Origin: Perilla frutescens
Taxonomy: Eukaryota; Streptophyta; Magnoliopsida; Lamiales; Lamiaceae
Direction: 5' to 3'
Length of the DNA: 64,000 nt
NCBI GenBank assembly: GCA_026008535.1
Contig: BRKX01000007.1
Location: forward strand, 57,835,001 to 57,899,000
Shown: piece after piece, positions 11,838-23,100 of the stretch
Numbering within the stretch: position 1 is the stretch's first letter
How the letters are laid out: each line of letters opens with the position of its first letter
The notes under the pieces: model-generated
Told to the model about the DNA's origin: nothing
Seen by the model: only the letters and a program-made list of their open reading frames with translations
The model's database searches: none
Program-made: the position numbers and the translations under genes

Positions 11838-12682
11838 GCAAAACGAACAAACGTGAAGAAAAAGCAAAGTAGTACCTCACAATTCCTCACAGACGCTCGT
11901 GTATGTCACTCTTGATTTTTCCACTCGTGTTTAACTCTCAAGTATGTGTAGTGCACGTGTGGAGTGAATTTATGAGGGTGGGTTGATCGAAAAATTCAGC
12001 AGCTTTTCTTGACTAGCTCCTCTTGGGTCTTCTTCAAGCTCCAACGGATAAAATCAAGCCGGAAGGTTGCTAAGAGTAGAAGTAGGCGTGTGGAATGAGT
12101 ATTCAATGGGTTGGTGTATGTAGACCACGGGTGTATGGGTGTACGGGTGGTGTATGGGTGTATGGGTGTATGGACTATGTGGTGTATAAGGTGAACCGGG
12201 TGTATGTTTGAAAGAGATGGAAATTTCGAATCCTATAGATGATTAGGAACGAAAATTTGATGGTTTAGGATGGATAATCTTGATTAGATATGGATGGGGA
12301 TTGAAAGATCTTGAATAGATATAGATTAGGATGAAATCTATCTAAACAAGGTAAGAAATCTAATGGATAAAGAAATAAGGATTTTGGATGTGTGAACACA
12401 ATCTAAGAATCCCTAAATATATGGAACAAATCTAAAAACAAGGAATTAAAATTGAAAACAAGTAGAACAATCTGATTTTCGTTTTTTTTTTTTTTTTTTT
12501 TTAATCGGCGATTTTTTTTTTCTTTTTTTTTGGCCGATTTCTTTTCTTTTTTTTTTTTTGTTTTCAATGAATATGAATCAGATTACAATAGACTCGAAAC
12601 AATACGAAAATTAAATGACACGTATGACAGAAAACTAACACGTATTTGACACGTCGGATTGAACCACGACCAGCAGAGCTGA
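11838..12682 (-). other. 5' leader of K
   Basis: Non-coding. On the minus strand, going 5' to 3': a poly-A-rich interrupted tract (12480-12562), about 250 nt of ATCCATATCTA-type sequence, a TACACCC(A/G) short tandem repeat (12110-12200), and a pyrimidine-rich run ending TTTTGCAG at 11836-11843, six bases before the start codon. This end looks like a 3' splice site. Confidence 0.75.
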
Positions 12683-12689
12683 ACTTTTA

Positions 12690-13094
12690 TCAAACTTTTA
12701 TCTACAATTCTATTGTTCTAGCAAATCAATAGTCTTATTTAAGTTCTTCAGGGTATAATTAAGTACTTGGGAGAATTGCTATCCGGAGAAGCTAGACGAG
12801 TGCGTTCGGGTTGATTCAACACGGGTTCACCGATCTGTCCTATCCTTCTACCAAACCACCGCCGCCATCACCAACACTCCACCACCGTCCGCCGTCGTTC
12901 ACCATCAGATTCCAGCCACCCTTAGACGTATCAAGTGTGTTCATCGAGTCATAGTTCATAACTTCGATTTCTAGTAAGTTTTGTCTTTTAATTTGCGTCG
13001 GATTCTACCCTTCTTTAGCTGACGTTGTTCGAGTCCTTAAAGTCTTCCGCCTGCGTATTCTTCGTGTCTTCGATTCATTGTCCGGGTCACATCA
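12690..13094 (+). mobile_element. 5' LTR of H, 5'-truncated (family I)
   Basis: R-U5 part only of a family I LTR, ending GTCACATCA at 13094. GTAAGT lies at 12974-12979. U3, TATA box and start are missing. At 12682/12690 it meets element K head to head; the bases between (ACTTTTAT) repeat the neighbouring AACTTTTATC, as filler at a repaired break would. Confidence 0.8.
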
Positions 13095-13712
13095 TAAATT
13101 TGGCATCAATCCGACGTGGTCAAATACGTGTTAGTTTTCTGCTGGTCGTGGTTCAATCCGACGTGTCATCTACGTGTCATTTAATTTTCGTTTTGTTTCG
13201 AGTCTCGTAATCTGATTTCTTACCTTATTTAGATAGATTTCATCCTAATCTACATCTATTCAAGATCTTTCCATCCTCATCCATATCTAACCAAATCATC
13301 CACCCTTATCCATCATAAAATTCGATCCATACACCTTGTAGGATTCGAATTTTTAACCCATACACCCATACACCCGGTTCACCTATACACCACATAGTCC
13401 ATACACCCGTACACCCATGGTCCACATACACCAACCCATTGAATACTCATTCCACACGCCTACTTCTACTCTTAGCAACCTTCCGGCTTGATTTTATCCG
13501 TTGGAGCTTGAAGAAGACCCAGAGGAGCTAGTCAAGAGAAGCTGCTGAATTTTTCGATCAACCCACCCCCATATTTCACTCCACATGTGCACTACACATA
13601 CTTGAGAGTTAAACACGAGTGGAAAAATCAAGAGTGACATACACGAGCGTTTGTGAGGAATTGTGAGGTACTACTTTGCTTTTTCTTCACGTTTGTTCGT
13701 TTTGCAGTATAA
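13095..13712 (+). other. PBS and 5' leader of H
   Basis: TGGCATCA begins at 13101, but the rest of the PBS is replaced by ATCCGACGTGG, a local rearrangement that also removes the PBS hairpin. The leader follows the K/F leader: ATCCATATCTA-rich sequence, TACACCC repeats (13360-13440), then a pyrimidine run to TTTTGCAG at 13700-13707 just before ATG 13713. No A-tract is present, unlike K and F. Confidence 0.7.
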
Positions 13713-14515
13713 ATGGCTATAGCTCAGCCACCACAGCTAGACCAATGGGAAGATTTTTTCTACACCCGTTGTTCCATCCAAGACCACACTTGTTCCATGA
13801 TCATTTACAGTGGAAGTGTTTTTAACGCCATTAGTCAATACGCAGTCGACAAGCTCTGCCTAGTACCACAGATGCATCCCAAGCCCTATAAGTTGCAGCG
13901 GCTTACAATCACAAATCAGGTAAGTGTCGCATTTACTCTTGGTCGATATACTGACACTGTTTTATGTGATGTCATCCCTATGGAGGCAACGCACATTCTT
14001 CTAGGTCAACCATGGCAATTCGATCGAAGAGCAGTGCACGATTGTCACGCCAACACGTATTCCTTCACTTGGAATAGACGTACCACCATACTGAGACCTT
14101 TGGCACCTGAGGACGTCATTAAGGATCAGAAGTGGATGCAAGAAAAGTTTAAAGCTGAAAGGGAAAGGAAGGCCGCAACTATCAAGAGCGAATCAATCGC
14201 CACCGTCCCTAGCCCTACTACGACACCGTTGGAGTCTTGTTCACATCAAGACATGTCGTCTAGTTCATCCAACGCAGATCACCAGTTAAATTCAGACATG
14301 ATAAGTGAAGCTACAATTCCGTCCCAGCCCATATGCATTGATCCAACACTTGATTCGGGTAAGTCGGATAATCTGTTAATTTCTCAGAACAGTGCTACTA
14401 ATGATTATTTTTCTAGTGATGTGCAGATCGAGAAGAGAGAGTTCGAGATGGAGCAGCCAGAAATAGCTACATCCAACCCTGATGGCAGCTCGGAAGAAGT
14501 TTCCAACTCTCAAGA
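13713..14515 (+). pseudogene. H protease and acidic linker (first part of the PR-X-IN ORF)
   Basis: Starts at ATG 13713, right after the acceptor-like TTTTGCAG. There is no gag: the protein opens almost directly with the retropepsin domain (residues ~10-130). The active-site D of DSG is changed to Y (codon 13806-13808, IIYSGS), where E, K and F have D. The fold motif around HILLGQPWQFDR is conserved with the other elements. A Ser/Thr-rich linker follows to NSQ, where G inserted (TSD CAAGA 14511-14515). The ORF resumes in the same frame at 53077. With the active-site change it cannot be an active aspartic protease. Confidence 0.85.
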
Positions 14516-15585
14516 TGATACGAACCCGAAAAGCATAAAAAAATCAAATCCAAGAATGCCATTGAGAGCTTCAAAGATAATCATGTTGTTCAAGATTAAA
14601 GATTGGAGATCAAGATTTGAAGAACACAAGTGCATGAAAGTATTCAGATATTTTGGGCAGCCCATGAAGATCAAATATTCAGCTCGAGATTGATCACCAT
14701 GCTATCATTTGATAATGAAGAAGGAAACATGAAGACGTGAGAAGAAGAATGACGCCATTTGGACGTGTACATCAAAAGTTAAACGCGTTTGCATGGGAAA
14801 TCGGGAGATGCTGTTTTTCATGCAAAGGTGGCAAGGATTATATTACATGGGCCATGAAATTATACACTATATTTCAGCCCATGTCGTGTAATTAAAGGTC
14901 CAAATAGGCGAGATTTATGAAGGCCCAAGTTGTTGGGATTTATCTTTATCTAGATAGATTTTCTTACTTTATTTTTGGTATCTTTTGATTCTTACCTTAA
15001 AATCAGATTTTGGATAAGGTAACAATCCTAGATAGATTAGAACTAGTTTATTTTGAATTCTTCTAGTATTAGAACTCTAATTTTCGTCCATATACACTCC
15101 TATAAATAAGAGCACCATGTGACATTCATAATTCAGACAATTGCAAGAAATAAAGAGTTATTCTCAATCTGTCTCACGATCATTCGGTTGATCAAACTTT
15201 TATCTACAATTCTATTGTTTTAGCACTTCAATAGTCTTATTTAAGTTCTTCAGGGTATAATTAAGTACTTGGGAGAATTGCTATCCGGAGAAGCTAGACG
15301 AGTGCGTTCGGGTTGATTCAACACGGGTTCACCGATCTGTCCTATCCTTCTACCAAACCACCGCCGCCGTCACCAACACTCCACCGCCATCCGCCGTATT
15401 CCAGCCACCCTCGAGCCATCCTACGTGTTCCAATCGAGTCCTAGTTCGTGTCTACGTAATTCTAGTAAGTTTTACCGTTTATTTCGAGTCGGTTTGAATC
15501 CCTCTTTAGCTGACGTTGTTCGAGTCCATAAAGTCTTCCGCCTGCGTTTCATTCGTGTCTTGGATACATTGTCCGGGTCACATCA
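14516..15585 (+). mobile_element. 5' LTR of G (family IV)
   Basis: TGATACGAAC to GTCACATCA. The tail ORF continues from 14516 to about 14693 with the DWRSRFEEHK motif. The U3 has CATGGGC...GCCCATG inverted blocks (14847-14882), a CCTATAAATA box near 15100 and GTAAGT at 15465-15470. Confidence 0.9.
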
Positions 15586-15904
15586 TTAATTTGGCATCAG
15601 AGCCACGTCAGCTCTGCTGGTCGTGGTTCAATCCAACGTGTCAAATACGTGTCAGTTATCTATCGTACGTGTCATTTAATTTTTGTATCGAGTCTTTTGT
15701 AATCTGATTCATATTCATTGGAAAAAAAAAAGAGGAGCAAAAGACATCGGCTAAGTAAAAAAAAAAAAGTCACCGGAAAAAAAAAAAAAAAAAAAAAACG
15801 AAAATTCAAATTTATTTTCTTGTTGAATTCGATTTTATTATTTTAGATAGGCTTGAATCCATCTTAGATAGATATTTTGGGATTTGTTAGATTGTGTTCA
15901 CACT
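15586..15904 (+). other. PBS and first part of the leader of G
   Basis: PBS TGGCATCAGAGCC at 15592-15604, followed by the CAGAGC/GCTCTG hairpin. Interrupted poly-A tract 15720-15800. Non-coding. The leader is interrupted by the family II solo LTR at 15910 (TSD TGGTC 15905-15909) and continues at 41517. Confidence 0.85.
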
Positions 15905-15909
15905 TGGTC

Positions 15910-16349
15910 TGATGAAGCCACGAAAAGCATTGAAGAACTTAATCCGGAGCTACAAATACGTGGTCCAATTACACGATTTCGAGCAATACAATTGCAAGGA
16001 TTTTTCCAAGCATTTGTATGTAAGAAATTCGAAGATGACAAAGATGTTGAGAGCAACTCCAAAATTGTTACTTTGCTAGTAATTAAAGATTGGAGATCAA
16101 GGTTTGAAGAAGAGAACATGAAGAACTCGTCGAGTTGTTGCGTGCACGAGATCAGATTTTTGGCCCTTTAATTAATTTAATTATGGGGTTGATTTTATTT
16201 AGAATATAGTATTTATTTTATTTAATTAAGACTATAGTCAAATTAGATTTATTTAATTATTTGGGAGTAATTTTCGTCCATAATAAGCATAGGTTTGACT
16301 AGAATTGTATTTAAGGCAATTTCCTACCTTGAATAGAATTCTAGCTTAG
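15910..16349 (+). mobile_element. Family II solo LTR, left piece
   Basis: Starts TGATGAAGCC with TSD TGGTC on its left. Carries the family II tail ORF (15910-16171) with the motifs GPITRFRAIQLQ and IKDWRSRFEEE. Cut at 16349 by E, whose TSD CTTAG is 16345-16349. Its other half is 40699-41511. Confidence 0.9.
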
Positions 16350-17556
16350 TGATGTGACTCGGACAATGAATCCAAGACACGAGAGAAAACGTAGCGGAAG
16401 ACTTTTAGATCGAAACACGTCAGGCGAATGAAGGATTCAATCCGACACTATGAATAAACTAAACTAATGACTAAACTCGATATTTAAGACTCGAATATGA
16501 AAGAAAAAGGGTATGGACGTATAGTATGATGATAGGGGGTGAAGAAAGGCTGGTGTAGATAGGTTATGATAAGAAAATAGGAAACTTACAATATAGGTGT
16601 TTAACTCGGCGCGAATAGCACGTATGCTTGAAATTGACAAATCAGCTTGGAAACTCGATGAACTTGATGGATGATGGTGATATGGACGAATTGATGAAGG
16701 ATGGATGTCGTTGAAGATGGCTTTGGCGGCAGTGAAGTTTGATAGAAGGATCGGCTAGGATCGGCGAACCCGTGTTGTAAACCCGAACACGCACGTCTAA
16801 CTTCTCCGGATAGCAATTCTCCCAAGTACTCGTACCCTGAAGAACTTGAATAAGACTATTGAATTGCTAGATCAATAGAATTGTGTTTGATCAACCAAAG
16901 GATCGATAAATGTGATCAACCAAAGGATCGGTGAGACAATTGAGAAATTAACTCTTTATTTCATGCAACGTCTGATTTATGAATGTCACAGGGTGCTCCT
17001 ATTTATAGGAGAGATTATGAACGAAAATTAACCCTAATTAACTAGATAAACATCAAAAAATACTAATCCTAATCAAACTAGGATAAAATCAAAAGATACC
17101 AAAAATAAGATAACAAAAATCTATCTAAATCTAACTAGATAAGGATAAATCCCAATGGACTTGGGCTTGCAAATCCACGCCTATTTGGACCCACAATAAA
17201 CGTCCATGGGCTGAATTAATTTAATTAATTTCGTGGCCCATGCTACAATTAATCTTGCCACCTTTGCATGAAAAACAGCATCTCCCGATTTCCCATGCAA
17301 ACGCGTATAACTTTTCATGCACACGTCCAAATGGCATCATTCTTCTTCTCACGTCTTCATGCTTCCTCCTTCTTCATCTATGGCAAGCATGGTGATCAAT
17401 CTTGAGCTGCCCTTGACTTCATCTTCATGCATTTCGAATTTGCGACGAATAGAAGCTTGTAAATAAGCTTGCAACTTCTTAGCTCGCAAACGCGTCATTG
17501 GACCTTTAAACTGCAGCTCCGGATCATCTTCTTCATTGCTATGCTTGAACTCATCA
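16350..17556 (-). mobile_element. 3' LTR of E (family I)
   Basis: TGATGAGTTC... on the minus strand, 1207 bp. Near-identical to 39487-40693; I see at least one substitution (C at about 17150, T at about 40287). GTAAGT at 16584-16589 (minus). Tail ORF 17349-17556. Confidence 0.92.
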
Positions 17557-18278
17557 TTCCCCCCCTGCTGAAAAGAATTCGTCCTCGAATTCAAGGACTC
17601 GTCATCATTGCACTCGAACTCATCATCTGCAGAAAAAAGGGAGATAAGTCAGCAACATTGAATGTAGATGAACACTTATACTCACCGGGTAAATCAATGC
17701 GATATGCATTGTCATTGACTCGACTCAGCACGGTGAACGGTCCATCTCCTCTAGGCATCAATTTCGATTTTCTCAAGTTGGGAAATCGTCCAGGACTCAG
17801 ATGAATCCAAACGCGATCTCCAGGCTGGAAAATCACTTGCTTGTGCCGTTTATTCTTTTGAACAACATTACGTGCGCCAACGGCTTCAATACGCGCACGT
17901 ATTTTCTCATGCATCTCCTTAACTTGTTCCGCTTTTCTTGTACCTTTAACACTTGTTAGATGCTCAACAGGTAAAGGCAACAGATCATTAGGCGTTAGCG
18001 GATTAAAACCATAAACAACTTCAAACGGAGACATATTGGTAGATGAATGCACAATTCTGTTATAAGCAAACTCAGCATATGGCAAACAATCTTCCCATGA
18101 TTTCAAGTTGTTTTTAACTAAAGCACGCAGCAAAGTACCTAAAGTGCGATTAACTACTTCAGTTTGTCCATCAGTTTGTGGATGACATGCAGTAGAAAAT
18201 AACAGTTTGGTACCTAATTTTCCCCAAAGTACACGCCAAAAATGTGCTAGAAACTTAGAATCCCTATCACTAACAATA
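17349..18278 (-). pseudogene. E integrase, C-terminal half plus LTR tail, frameshifted
   Basis: Continues the integrase interrupted at 36941. Holds the second catalytic D (SDRDSKF) and the E (GQTEVVNR), the C-terminal domain and FNVADLSPF. At about 17632-17637 an A run (T run on the coding strand) is 2 nt longer than in K, shifting the frame into a short wrong end (stop near 17591). The normal tail (SRTNSFQQGGND, GPMTRLRAKKLQ) persists in the next frame, 17349-17594. The CAATA target site of the insertion lies just beside the SDRD codons. Confidence 0.88.
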
Positions 18279-19329
18279 TGATAAGACCATAGTAAGCATC
18301 AAATCGGTCCATTCAAAGCTGCCATTAGAGGATCCCAAGATTGTTACTCCTTTAATAATCAAAGATTGGAGATCAAGATTTGAAGAGCAATGCATGAAGA
18401 TAGAACTCATCAAGTTGTGCATGCATGGCAAATTCACATTGCATAGACAAGTCGCATGGAGTTTTCGTCCCCCTTAGTTATTTAATTAAGGGATTGATTT
18501 ATTTAGACTATAGTATTTAATTAGACTATCGTATTTAATTAATTAGATCAGATTTTTAATTAATTATTTGTTAATTTTCGTCCATAACGAGGTCAAGTTT
18601 GACTAGAATTGTATTTAAGGCAATTTCCTACCTTGAATAGAATTCTAGTTTAGATATCTTCCTAGTATAGTTAGAGATCCCTTTTGGATCAATTTTTAGG
18701 CCTTTTAAGCTTATTATTTTCGTCCCTATTATGCCTATAAATAAGGGATCCATGTAACATTATTTTTTTAGACTATATTTGATTATCAAGCCTTTGCTTT
18801 CAATATCGTCTCTCCCCGTTTAATCTTTTGTGAGTTTAGATAATTAAATTCATACTCTTAGATTTAGCACCTCTAAGTTTTACAAAGGGAATTCGCCGTC
18901 CACGTTCGAGGGATCGTCGGAAACTCGCTATCCAAAGAGCAACTTAAAGAATTTGGCCTTGTGTACGTTCGAGATTCAAGGCAACTTTCGGGTTGTAATT
19001 CACAACACTCCAACACCGCCGCCGCCGCCATCCACGACGCCACCACCAGCCACCGCCGTCCGTTCCATCATCAACCTCAAGTTCGTGTTCCAATTCATCG
19101 TCATTCCGTTCAAATCCGTAAGTCCATCACAACTCTATCATATCCTATCTACCCTAGCCCTTCTCACCCTATTCATCACCATCGAAATTCCTTCATCAAT
19201 ACCTTCATCATTGCCGTCCTAAACAGCCCATATTTCATTGGATTTTGTATTATTTTGTGTGTCATTGTCTAGGTATTTTAGTTGAGTCTTAGTCGTTTAG
19301 TTTGTTCCATTATTATTCCGCTTATTTTA
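18279..19329 (+). mobile_element. Family III LTR, 3'-truncated
   Basis: Same sequence as 35810-36860 with scattered differences; intact left end, TATA-like CCTATAAATAAGG near 18735. The final ~80 bp including the ATCA end, and any PBS, are gone. It runs straight into a family II leader at TCCGACGTGTC. Confidence 0.85.
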
Positions 19330-20150
19330 TCCGACGTGTCATTTTTATCCTACGTGTCGTCTTACGTGTCTTGCTATTTTATTTTTATTTTATCGAGTTG
19401 TAATAGCATATCTATCAATTGAAAAAAAAAAGAGCATCAACAAAAAAAAAGAAGAAAAAGTCGTCGAAAAAAAAAAAGAAAAAAAAATCGGATAAAAAAA
19501 AAGGAAAAAAAATCCGAAAATTAAAAAAAAAAGAGGTATATTCATTGTGTTACCATTTGAGTCTTGATTTATTTTGGTAATTTCCTTTTAGTATTTCATC
19601 TTATTTGGTAGTTACCTTGTGATTCTTGTTCTATTTTTTGAACTTTCCTTCCAAGTTTTAATTCTTTTTGGTAGTTTCCTTTTGAGTTGTAATTTAATTT
19701 TGGTTCATCCCTTTTAGAGTCTAGTTCAATTAGGATATTTAGAATTGTGTCACAATTGTGTAACACTTTCCAAATTACCTAATCTTTCTTTCCTTCTTCT
19801 TTCCTATTTCTTTCCTTCTACCTTTAGGATTTATTTTTGGATCTCCTACACTATTTAGGACTTCAAAAATACATCTAATTCTTTCCTTTTCTAGCTTTCT
19901 TCCATCCAAATCCTTCCAAACCTTCCATATACACTTCCTCCCTTCAAATTTTCGTCCACCATCATCAAGGGGATTGAAAATTCATCCTAGTCCACATACA
20001 CCATCTGTTCTTACTCATATACACCATCCGGACCATACACATATGTACCCATGTACCATCCGGTCCATGCACCATACACCAATCATACTTCGTATACCCA
20101 TACACCATATACACCAAATTCTCACCATCTCTACCGCAACAACAATATGA
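19330..20150 (+). other. Leader of family II gag-only element N
   Basis: Matches the minus-strand leader of element I (56208-57075). Interrupted A tract 19423-19540, TTTGGTAGTTTCC-type repeats (19560-19710), then TACACC repeats (19990-20130). PBS deleted. Interrupted by the solo LTR at 20156 (TSD TCATA 20151-20155), exactly at the gag start codon region. Confidence 0.8.
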
Positions 20151-20155
20151 TCATA

Positions 20156-23100
20156 TGATGTGATCCGGACTAAAATAGGATCGAACACACGTCGACTCAA
20201 CTGTAAGGGTTATGATACTCGAAATATGACTAAATAGCTAGACTCAATGACTCGACTAAATACCTAGATTTGTGACACGACAATTAAATAAAACACAACG
20301 GAACGAACGGAAGAGGGGCTGTTTTGGTTTCGAATTTGATAGGGATGGCTAGGAACGTGTATGATAGTGATGTGGGGTGAAGAAGGGTTGGTGTAGATAG
20401 GTTATGACAAAGAAATAGAAGACTTACGGTATATGTGCTCAACTCGGCGCGAACAGCACGTATACTTGAACTGAACTCGAACAACTTGGAAACATGTAGA
20501 TCTTCACTCGAACTTGATGGAGATTGATGTTATGGACGTTGGATGGCTGCTGGAAGTCGCCGAGGATGGATGGCGATGATGGTGTTGTAGAATGAATTGA
20601 AATCGGGGCGAAACTCCAAGTGTAAAACAATACACAAAAAGATTCACTACTTGATTCCTCTTCGGTTGCAAATCCGACCCTAACTCCACAAGAGAATTAG
20701 AACAAGATTTAAAGATAAAACTTAAAAAGTTGCAAGCTTCTTAAGAGTGTGTATTTTCGGCTGAAAATAAACAAAAAGAGGATCTTGGGTGAGACAATAT
20801 TGAAAGGAAAATTCTTCTTAATCAAATATGGTCTAAATATCAAAGTAACAATGATCCCCTATTTATAATAGAGGGATGGACGAAAATTCCAAGATAAAAT
20901 CCTAAAAGAACTAGAAAAAGAGTTTCCTATCATAACTAGGATTGTTTCCTTATCCAAAATCTGTTTTTAAGGAAAGAATCAAAAGATACCAAAAATAAAA
21001 TAAGAAAAATCTATCTAGATAAAGATAAATCCCAACAACTTGGGCCTTCATTAAACTCGCCTATTTGGACCTTTAATTACACGACATGGGCTGAAATATA
21101 GTGTATAATTTCATGGCCCATGTAATATAATTCTTGCCACCTTTGCATGAAAAACAGCATCTCCCGATTTCCCATGCAAACGCGAATAACTTTTGATGCA
21201 CACGTCCAAATGGCGTCATTCTTCCTCTCACGTCTTCATGCTTCCTTCTTCATCATCAAATGATAGCATGGTGATCATTCTCGAGCTGCCCTTGTGTAAT
21301 ACCCCGAAATATTTTAGAAGATTTTATTCAACTTATATTACCCTCTGGTAAGTTAGAAAATAAGTTGGGTCCTTAAAGGACTCAAATAAAGGAAAATCGC
21401 AGTCAGGGGAATCTGTTAAATCTAATTTGGTCAAAAATTGCCTTAAAAATATGTTATGATATTTTTCTCGGGTTGATAGAAAATATTTCAAGAATCGTGC
21501 CAACCTTTGAAATTTCAAATTTCGAGTTCAAATGAACTCTTGGCACAACTTTAAGTTGAAAAATAATAAATTTAATAGAAAAAGACACATCCGTCATTAT
21601 CCAATTTCTTTTCAAAAGATTATCTTATTCTTAATTATCTTTTTCTTTTTCCATCATTATCCTCTTTCTTTTATTCGTTATTATCCTATTTATTTTTCCT
21701 CTATAAATAGGAGCTTAAGGTTTCATTTTTCATTCATTTTCAAAATCGAAACGCCGAGCAGCTTCCAGAGAATGTACGACTCTAGTTTCCTATTTCAATT
21801 CTGAAATAGTCATTTTGAAGGTGTCAACGTGTAGATCACGAATACATGATTGAAATGATGACACGAAGGATGATCACGATGGAAAATCATTGTGACCGCC
21901 GCCAATTCCTTGGAGAAGGTACTTTCTCCGATTCTGGTCATTCGGACCAATGAATTTAGAAATTTCAAGTTCTAAATATGCTTATATTTCGATTATCTTT
22001 AATTCTACCGATTCCGATTTTTGATGCTGTGAGTTTTCGGTATTTTTCCCCGTTTTCATTTTATGTAAATCTCAGATCTACTCTTCCTGGATAGTCGTAT
22101 TAAAAATCTTCTTTTTATAAATAGTCTTTGATCATTTGGATCTTGTAGTTAACCGGAATAGATTTTTGATTTCTTGTCGTTTGAAATCCGGATCCGAATA
22201 TTACATTATAAATCTGCCAGTTTTGAATTTATGATCTAGCCGTCCGATCTTTGATCTGATTACACCATTAAATTCCTTATTTTCTGCACTATCAAAAATT
22301 GTACTTTTGAGCGAAAATCCAATGAGTATCGAGCTCGATCGAGACCGATACATTTTCAGCTAAAATCTGTGAATATTCTTACCGAAACTCCTGTTTCACC
22401 CATTTTGGGTCGTCAAATCGAAAAAGTTTCTTCTCGAAAGTTGCTCGAAATAATATTTCCTATGCTCCCGTCGAATTTCGTAATTTTCGGATGAGTTTTG
22501 AATAATATCGATTATTTAATATAAGCAGTTATTTTTATACTGGAGTCATGTGTTATCAAAAAATTCTAAAACTCTCAAACTATAGTCTTGGCATATATAG
22601 GATGGTCCTTGAATATTTTCATAATTTTTGAACGGTTAGAAAGTGCCGTGGCACAAATCTGATAAAAATCGATTAAAATGGCAAGTTTTGAAAAGAGACC
22701 CCTGTCAAATCGGTTGGTCCCAATAAAGCAAGAATAACGTTTTGGAATTTATTTCCTTCTTCGTCGAAATTATTCAAGGTCTCTAGAGTCGCGCAATCTA
22801 TTTTAGAATAGAATATAATTAATAATAGTTCCGTTTATAGTAGATTAATTCCCGAAAATATAGCGATTATCCTGAGTTGAAGTTTACCTTCTGTAGTACC
22901 AGCTGAGCTAGAGAAAGAGTATCAGGGTTGATTCTTCAGGAGTTAGCTTTTCAGAATCCTGAGAAAGGTGGGCTACTATATCTTTCTAAATTGTATCTTT
23001 CGAGTTATTAAGCTCTGCTTTGCTAAAATTGCATATGTGACTATCTGTGTTAAATATTTACGTGCTACTGTATGTTGTCGGAGTCTCATATACCAGCGCT

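Larger units (their letters stand above)
5781..12682 (-). mobile_element. Autonomous-type Ty3/Gypsy (CRM-like) element K, lacking its 5' LTR
   Basis: Minus-strand element: 3' LTR 5781-6826, PPT 6827-6838, pol and gag up to the start codon at 11828-11830, leader to 12682. The element stops inside the hairpin just downstream of the PBS; the PBS and 5' LTR are missing. It is inserted in the gag ORF of J (left flank TGTCA). It is nearly identical to F. The coding order gag-PR-RT-RH-IN with a C-terminal tail read into the LTR is that of chromoviruses, and the TGATG/CATCA ends suggest the CRM clade (inference). Confidence 0.88.

Noticed and set aside
13081..13170. GTTCAATCC after the PBS as a Pol III B-box
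   Set aside because: It matches the loose GWTCRANNC consensus, but no A-box at proper distance and no tRNA-like fold is visible; better explained as conserved leader.
18953..19272. Recurrent short ORFs with proline-rich peptides in R-U5 (also at 33321, 36484, 41006, 54117, 57629, 60394)
   Set aside because: They recur only because the LTR recurs, two frames overlap, and they span the GTAAGT site. They could act as upstream ORFs, but nothing shows that they are genes.
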